From the NCBI GenBank assembly GCA_038321545.1, contig JBBQFB010000088.1:1-15058 (forward strand): DNA of 15,058 nt, in the 5' to 3' direction. Positions 13,014-15,058 of the stretch are shown here, piece by piece (the first letter of the stretch is position 1; each line of letters opens with the position of its first letter). The notes beneath the pieces were generated by a model. That model had not been told where the DNA came from and ran no database searches. It saw only the letters and a program-made list of their open reading frames with translations. The position numbers were made by a program, and so were the translations under genes. This DNA is from VFJZ01 sp038321545 (lineage in GTDB: Bacteria; Actinomycetota; Thermoleophilia; Gaiellales; F1-60-MAGs149).

Positions 13014-14300
13014 ATGCACGACGTGATCGTGATCGGCGGCGGGTTCGCCGGCGTGACGGCGGCCCGCGAGGTCGCGCTGGCCGGGCGCAGCGCGCTGCTG
13101 CTGGAGGCGAAGGACCGCCTCGGCGGTCGCACCTGGACGGCCGACTGGAACGGCCAGGAGATCGAGTACGGCGGCGGCTGGGTGCACTGGCACCAGCCGC
13201 ACGCGTGGTCCGAGATGACGCGCGGCGGGGTCGGGGCCGTCCTCTCCGATCCCGAGGCCGACACCAGCTGGTGGGTGAACGGCGAGCGCCGCAGCGGCAC
13301 GGCCGCCGACCGCGATCGGATCGCCGAGCGCGGCTGGAACCGGTTCGTGGACGGCGCCGAGGAGGCGCTCCCGAATCCGTACACGCCGCTGGCCGGCGGG
13401 GCTGCGATGGAGCGGTTCGACCGGCTGACGATCGGCGAGCGGATCGACGAGCTCGGCCTCGACGCCGAGGAGCGCGATGTGCTGCTGGCCGAGTGCGAGT
13501 CGCTCGCCCACGGCTTCGCACACGAGGCCGGCGCGCTCGCAGTCGTCCGCTGGCACGTCCTGAGCGGCTCGAGCCTCGCGCTCACGCAGTACACCGGCGG
13601 GCGGGTGACGATCGCGGGCGGCACGCAGACGCTGCTCGGCGCCATCGCGGGCGGTGCGCGGTTCGAGACCCGGCTCGAGACGCCGGTCGCGGCCGTCCGC
13701 CAGACGGCGACGGGCGTCGAGGTGACGACCAGCGCCGGCGAGACGATTCCCGCCGGCGCCGTGATCGTCGCCGTGCCGCTGAACACGCTCGGGTCGATCG
13801 CGTTCGAGCCGGGCCTGTCCGAGCTCAAGCAGGAGGCGACCCGCTACGGCCAGGCGTCGCGCGGCATCAAGATCTTCGTCCGCGCGCGCGGCGAGGCGAC
13901 CGCGACGCAGAACGTGATCCGGCCCGGGCACGAGTTCGGCTACCTGGCGACCGAGTGGCGGTACGACGACGGGACGCAGACGCTGATCGGCTTCGGCCTC
14001 GACGGCGACGCGATCGACGCCGGCGATCTCGGCGCCGTGCAGGCGGCGATGAACACCATCCTGCCGGGCTATGAGGTGCTCGACGCGACCGCCCACGACT
14101 GGCTGAACGATCCGTACGCGCGCGGTACGTGGGCCATCCACCGGCCTGGCTGGTACTCGCGGTTCCACGCCGAGATGCGGCGTCCCGAGGGACGTGTGGT
14201 GCTCGCCGGATCCGATCTCGCGAACGGCTGGGCCGGGTTCATGGACGGCGCGATCGAGTCGGGCCTGACGAGCTCGCGCGAGGCCCTGAGGGCGCTGTGA
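13014..14300 (+). CDS. Flavin-containing amine oxidase (monoamine oxidase family)
   Basis: A 428-residue FAD-dependent oxidase of the MAO/polyamine-oxidase superfamily, which converts amines to imines/aldehydes plus NH3 and H2O2. It opens with the dinucleotide-binding HDVIVIGGGFAGVTAAREVA (GxGxxG), then LLLEAKDRLGGRTWTADWNG with the family RxGGR motif, then IEYGGGWVHWHQPHAW. The middle is the variable substrate domain. GGTQTLLGAIAGGARFETRL and VIVAVPLNTLGSIAFEPGL mark the return to the FAD domain, and VVLAGSDLANGWAGFMDGAIESG is the C-terminal flavin-contact segment. There is no Tat or Sec signal, so it is cytoplasmic. It is preceded by an operator-like palindrome and overlaps tetR (GTGA), so it is probably induced by its own substrate. 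Amine specificity is not readable, and some family members act on non-amines. Confidence 0.87.
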   Translation: MHDVIVIGGGFAGVTAAREVALAGRSALLLEAKDRLGGRTWTADWNGQEIEYGGGWVHWHQPHAWSEMTRGGVGAVLSDPEADTSWWVNGERRSGTAADRDRIAERGWNRFVDGAEEALPNPYTPLAGGAAMERFDRLTIGERIDELGLDAEERDVLLAECESLAHGFAHEAGALAVVRWHVLSGSSLALTQYTGGRVTIAGGTQTLLGAIAGGARFETRLETPVAAVRQTATGVEVTTSAGETIPAGAVIVAVPLNTLGSIAFEPGLSELKQEATRYGQASRGIKIFVRARGEATATQNVIRPGHEFGYLATEWRYDDGTQTLIGFGLDGDAIDAGDLGAVQAAMNTILPGYEVLDATAHDWLNDPYARGTWAIHRPGWYSRFHAEMRRPEGRVVLAGSDLANGWAGFMDGAIESGLTSSREALRAL

Positions 14301-14818
14301 GCGATCGCCGCGCGGCGATCGTCGAGGCGACGCTGCGCGTGCTCGGGGCACGCGGTGCGGACGCCGTTACGCACCGCGCGGTGGCGGCCGAGGCGGGCGT
14401 GCCGCTGGCCTCGACGACGTACTACTTCGCGTCCAAGGAGGCACTTGTCCGCGAGGCGTTCGCGCTCACGATCGAGCGCTCGCTGACCCTCGTCGCCGAG
14501 CACGCGGCCCGCACGGAGGGCACGGTCGTCGACCGTCTCGTCGCGCTCACGGAGGCGCAACTGCGCGACACCGACGCGCCGCTGGCCGCGCAGTTCGAGC
14601 TGATGCTGGAGGCCGGGCGGCGTCCGGAGCTGCGGGATCTGGCGGCAGAGTGGGATGTCGGTTACCGCGAGGCCCTGCAGCGACTGGTCGGCGAGGACCT
14701 CGACGTCGACCTGGCCGGCTACCTGATCGAGGGCGCGCTGATCGGCCAGCTCGCCTTTCCGGTCGACGGCTTCACCGACGGCCCTCTGCGCCGGATGCTG
14801 GCGGCGATCCAACGCTGA
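14297..14818 (+). CDS. TetR-family repressor, probable regulator of the amine oxidase unit
   Basis: A 173-residue TetR-type regulator. The N-terminal helix SDRRAAIVEATLRVLGARGA leads into the DNA-binding HTH VTHRAVAAEAGVPLASTTYYFASKEALVREAF (about residues 25-55), ending in the YYFxSKEALV signature. The C-terminal ligand/dimer domain includes QFELMLEAGRRPELRDLAAEW and a final helix ending RRMLAAIQR. The GTG start overlaps the amine-oxidase stop (GTGA), and GAGGG at 14288-14292 may serve as Shine-Dalgarno with short spacing. Co-translation with the oxidase and the 29-bp palindrome upstream indicate autoregulation plus control of the oxidase; the ligand is probably the amine or its product (inference). 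Codons 2-9 form a perfect 20-bp palindrome. Confidence 0.9.
   Translation: MSDRRAAIVEATLRVLGARGADAVTHRAVAAEAGVPLASTTYYFASKEALVREAFALTIERSLTLVAEHAARTEGTVVDRLVALTEAQLRDTDAPLAAQFELMLEAGRRPELRDLAAEWDVGYREALQRLVGEDLDVDLAGYLIEGALIGQLAFPVDGFTDGPLRRMLAAIQR
14302..14321. repeat. 20-bp perfect palindrome immediately inside the tetR coding start
   Basis: The left half is CGATCGCCGC and the right half is its exact reverse complement. In mRNA it could form an 8-bp stem with a GCGC loop starting 3 nt after the GTG codon. It may restrain translation initiation, act as a second protein-binding site, or be chance in GC-rich coding DNA. Confidence 0.55.
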
Positions 14819-15058
14819 CGAAACCATCCACATCCGCGGTGCCAACGGCAGCCCGAAGCTGACCAGGTGCCAGTCAGGCACCCGAATCGATGCATCCTCG
14901 GCGTCAGCGATCGGCCTCGTCCCGGATCCGGATGGGGTCATCACCTGGCACTTGAGACGTCCCCCTGTCGCCTCCGCGCATGCGGCTCTTGACGGCCACC
15001 GACGAAAGCTGCACGCCGCCACCGCTGCACCCGCGCACGCCTTGCGTCTGCAATCCGA
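14819..15058. other. Right-end region with no supported gene
   Basis: About 240 bp after tetR. Plus-strand frames give only unrecognisable Arg/Pro/Ala/His-rich translations. One frame stays open to the edge (about ETIHIRGANGSPKL onward), but it has no start, Shine-Dalgarno or recognised motif. The minus-strand reading is antisense to tetR and equally unrecognisable. No tRNA or IS end is seen. It holds a small hairpin and an inverted partial copy of its arm. Confidence 0.5.
14866..14882. repeat. GGTGCC-AGTCA-GGCACC hairpin, REP-like element or weak terminator
   Basis: A 6-bp perfect stem with a 5-nt loop lies 48 bp after the tetR stop. There is no U-tract, so intrinsic termination is doubtful. 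The arm sequence resembles short dispersed GGTGCC/GGCACC elements seen in many bacterial intergenic regions. An inverted partial copy (TCACCTGGCAC, 14941-14951) lies about 60 bp downstream. Confidence 0.4.

Noticed and set aside
11253..14351. Very long minus-strand open frame antisense to cofC, the LLM gene and the amine oxidase
   Set aside because: A GC-skew artefact: low-complexity translation opposite three well-conserved plus-strand genes.
14862..14885. Rho-independent terminator after tetR
   Set aside because: The stem is only 6 bp and no U-tract follows; listed as a REP-like repeat instead.
1..15058. CRISPR array, tRNA/rRNA genes, insertion sequences, riboswitches
   Set aside because: No spaced direct repeats, cloverleaf, transposase motifs, terminal repeats or long structured leaders were seen; most starts have no leader able to hold a riboswitch.

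Overview
The window is uniformly GC-rich, with strong third-position G/C, no tRNA or rRNA genes, and almost no non-coding DNA. The gene content points to an F420-producing actinobacterium: a fused FO synthase (FbiC), CofD, CofE, CofC/FbiD, an FGD1-like F420-dependent glucose-6-phosphate dehydrogenase, and further F420-type oxidoreductases. CofE is a free-standing 240-residue protein, not the two-domain FbiB of mycobacteria. Together with the TANNNT-type leaderless promoters, this suggests a deep-branching actinobacterial class such as Thermoleophilia. That placement is inference.

Layout. 1-231 (-) is the N-terminus of SecA, running off the left edge. 313-2354 (+) is a two-gene unit: an unrecognised helical protein whose stop codon overlaps the start of an FGD-type dehydrogenase. 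2355-6431 (-) is the F420 biosynthesis block, transcribed cofD-cofE-fbiC. 6450-6872 (+) is a small split-barrel (PPOX-class) F420/flavin oxidoreductase, divergent from cofD. 6873-8336 (-) is a PucR-family regulator. It is divergent from mmsA (8451-9977, +), which is followed by a class III aminotransferase (9977-11332). 11344-12971 (+) is cofC overlapping an LLM-class F420 oxidoreductase. 13014-14818 (+) is a flavin amine oxidase overlapping a TetR regulator. 14819-15058 has no gene I can support and holds a REP-like hairpin.

How the genes fit together. FbiC makes FO. CofC makes the activated three-carbon phospho-acid (GTP-linked), CofD attaches it to FO, and CofE adds glutamates. The FGD homologue would keep F420 reduced from glucose-6-phosphate, and the PPOX and LLM enzymes are candidate consumers. 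The reductase domain that finishes F420 in mycobacterial FbiB is not seen here. The PucR-mmsA-aminotransferase set, with the LLM enzyme downstream, looks like the lower half of beta-alanine (reductive pyrimidine) catabolism. The amine oxidase-TetR pair has its own operator-like palindrome and is probably regulated separately.

Regulatory picture. Five starts (secA, the helical protein, fbiC, PPOX, cofC) have a TANNNT hexamer ending exactly 7-8 nt before the start codon and no Shine-Dalgarno, which is the signature of leaderless mRNA. Internal operon genes and the regulated catabolic genes instead have Shine-Dalgarno sites or stop/start overlaps. Conspicuous palindromes lie in the PucR/mmsA divergent region, upstream of fbiC, upstream of the amine oxidase, and just inside the tetR coding sequence. 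Two convergent gene pairs have zero-gap abutting stop codons.
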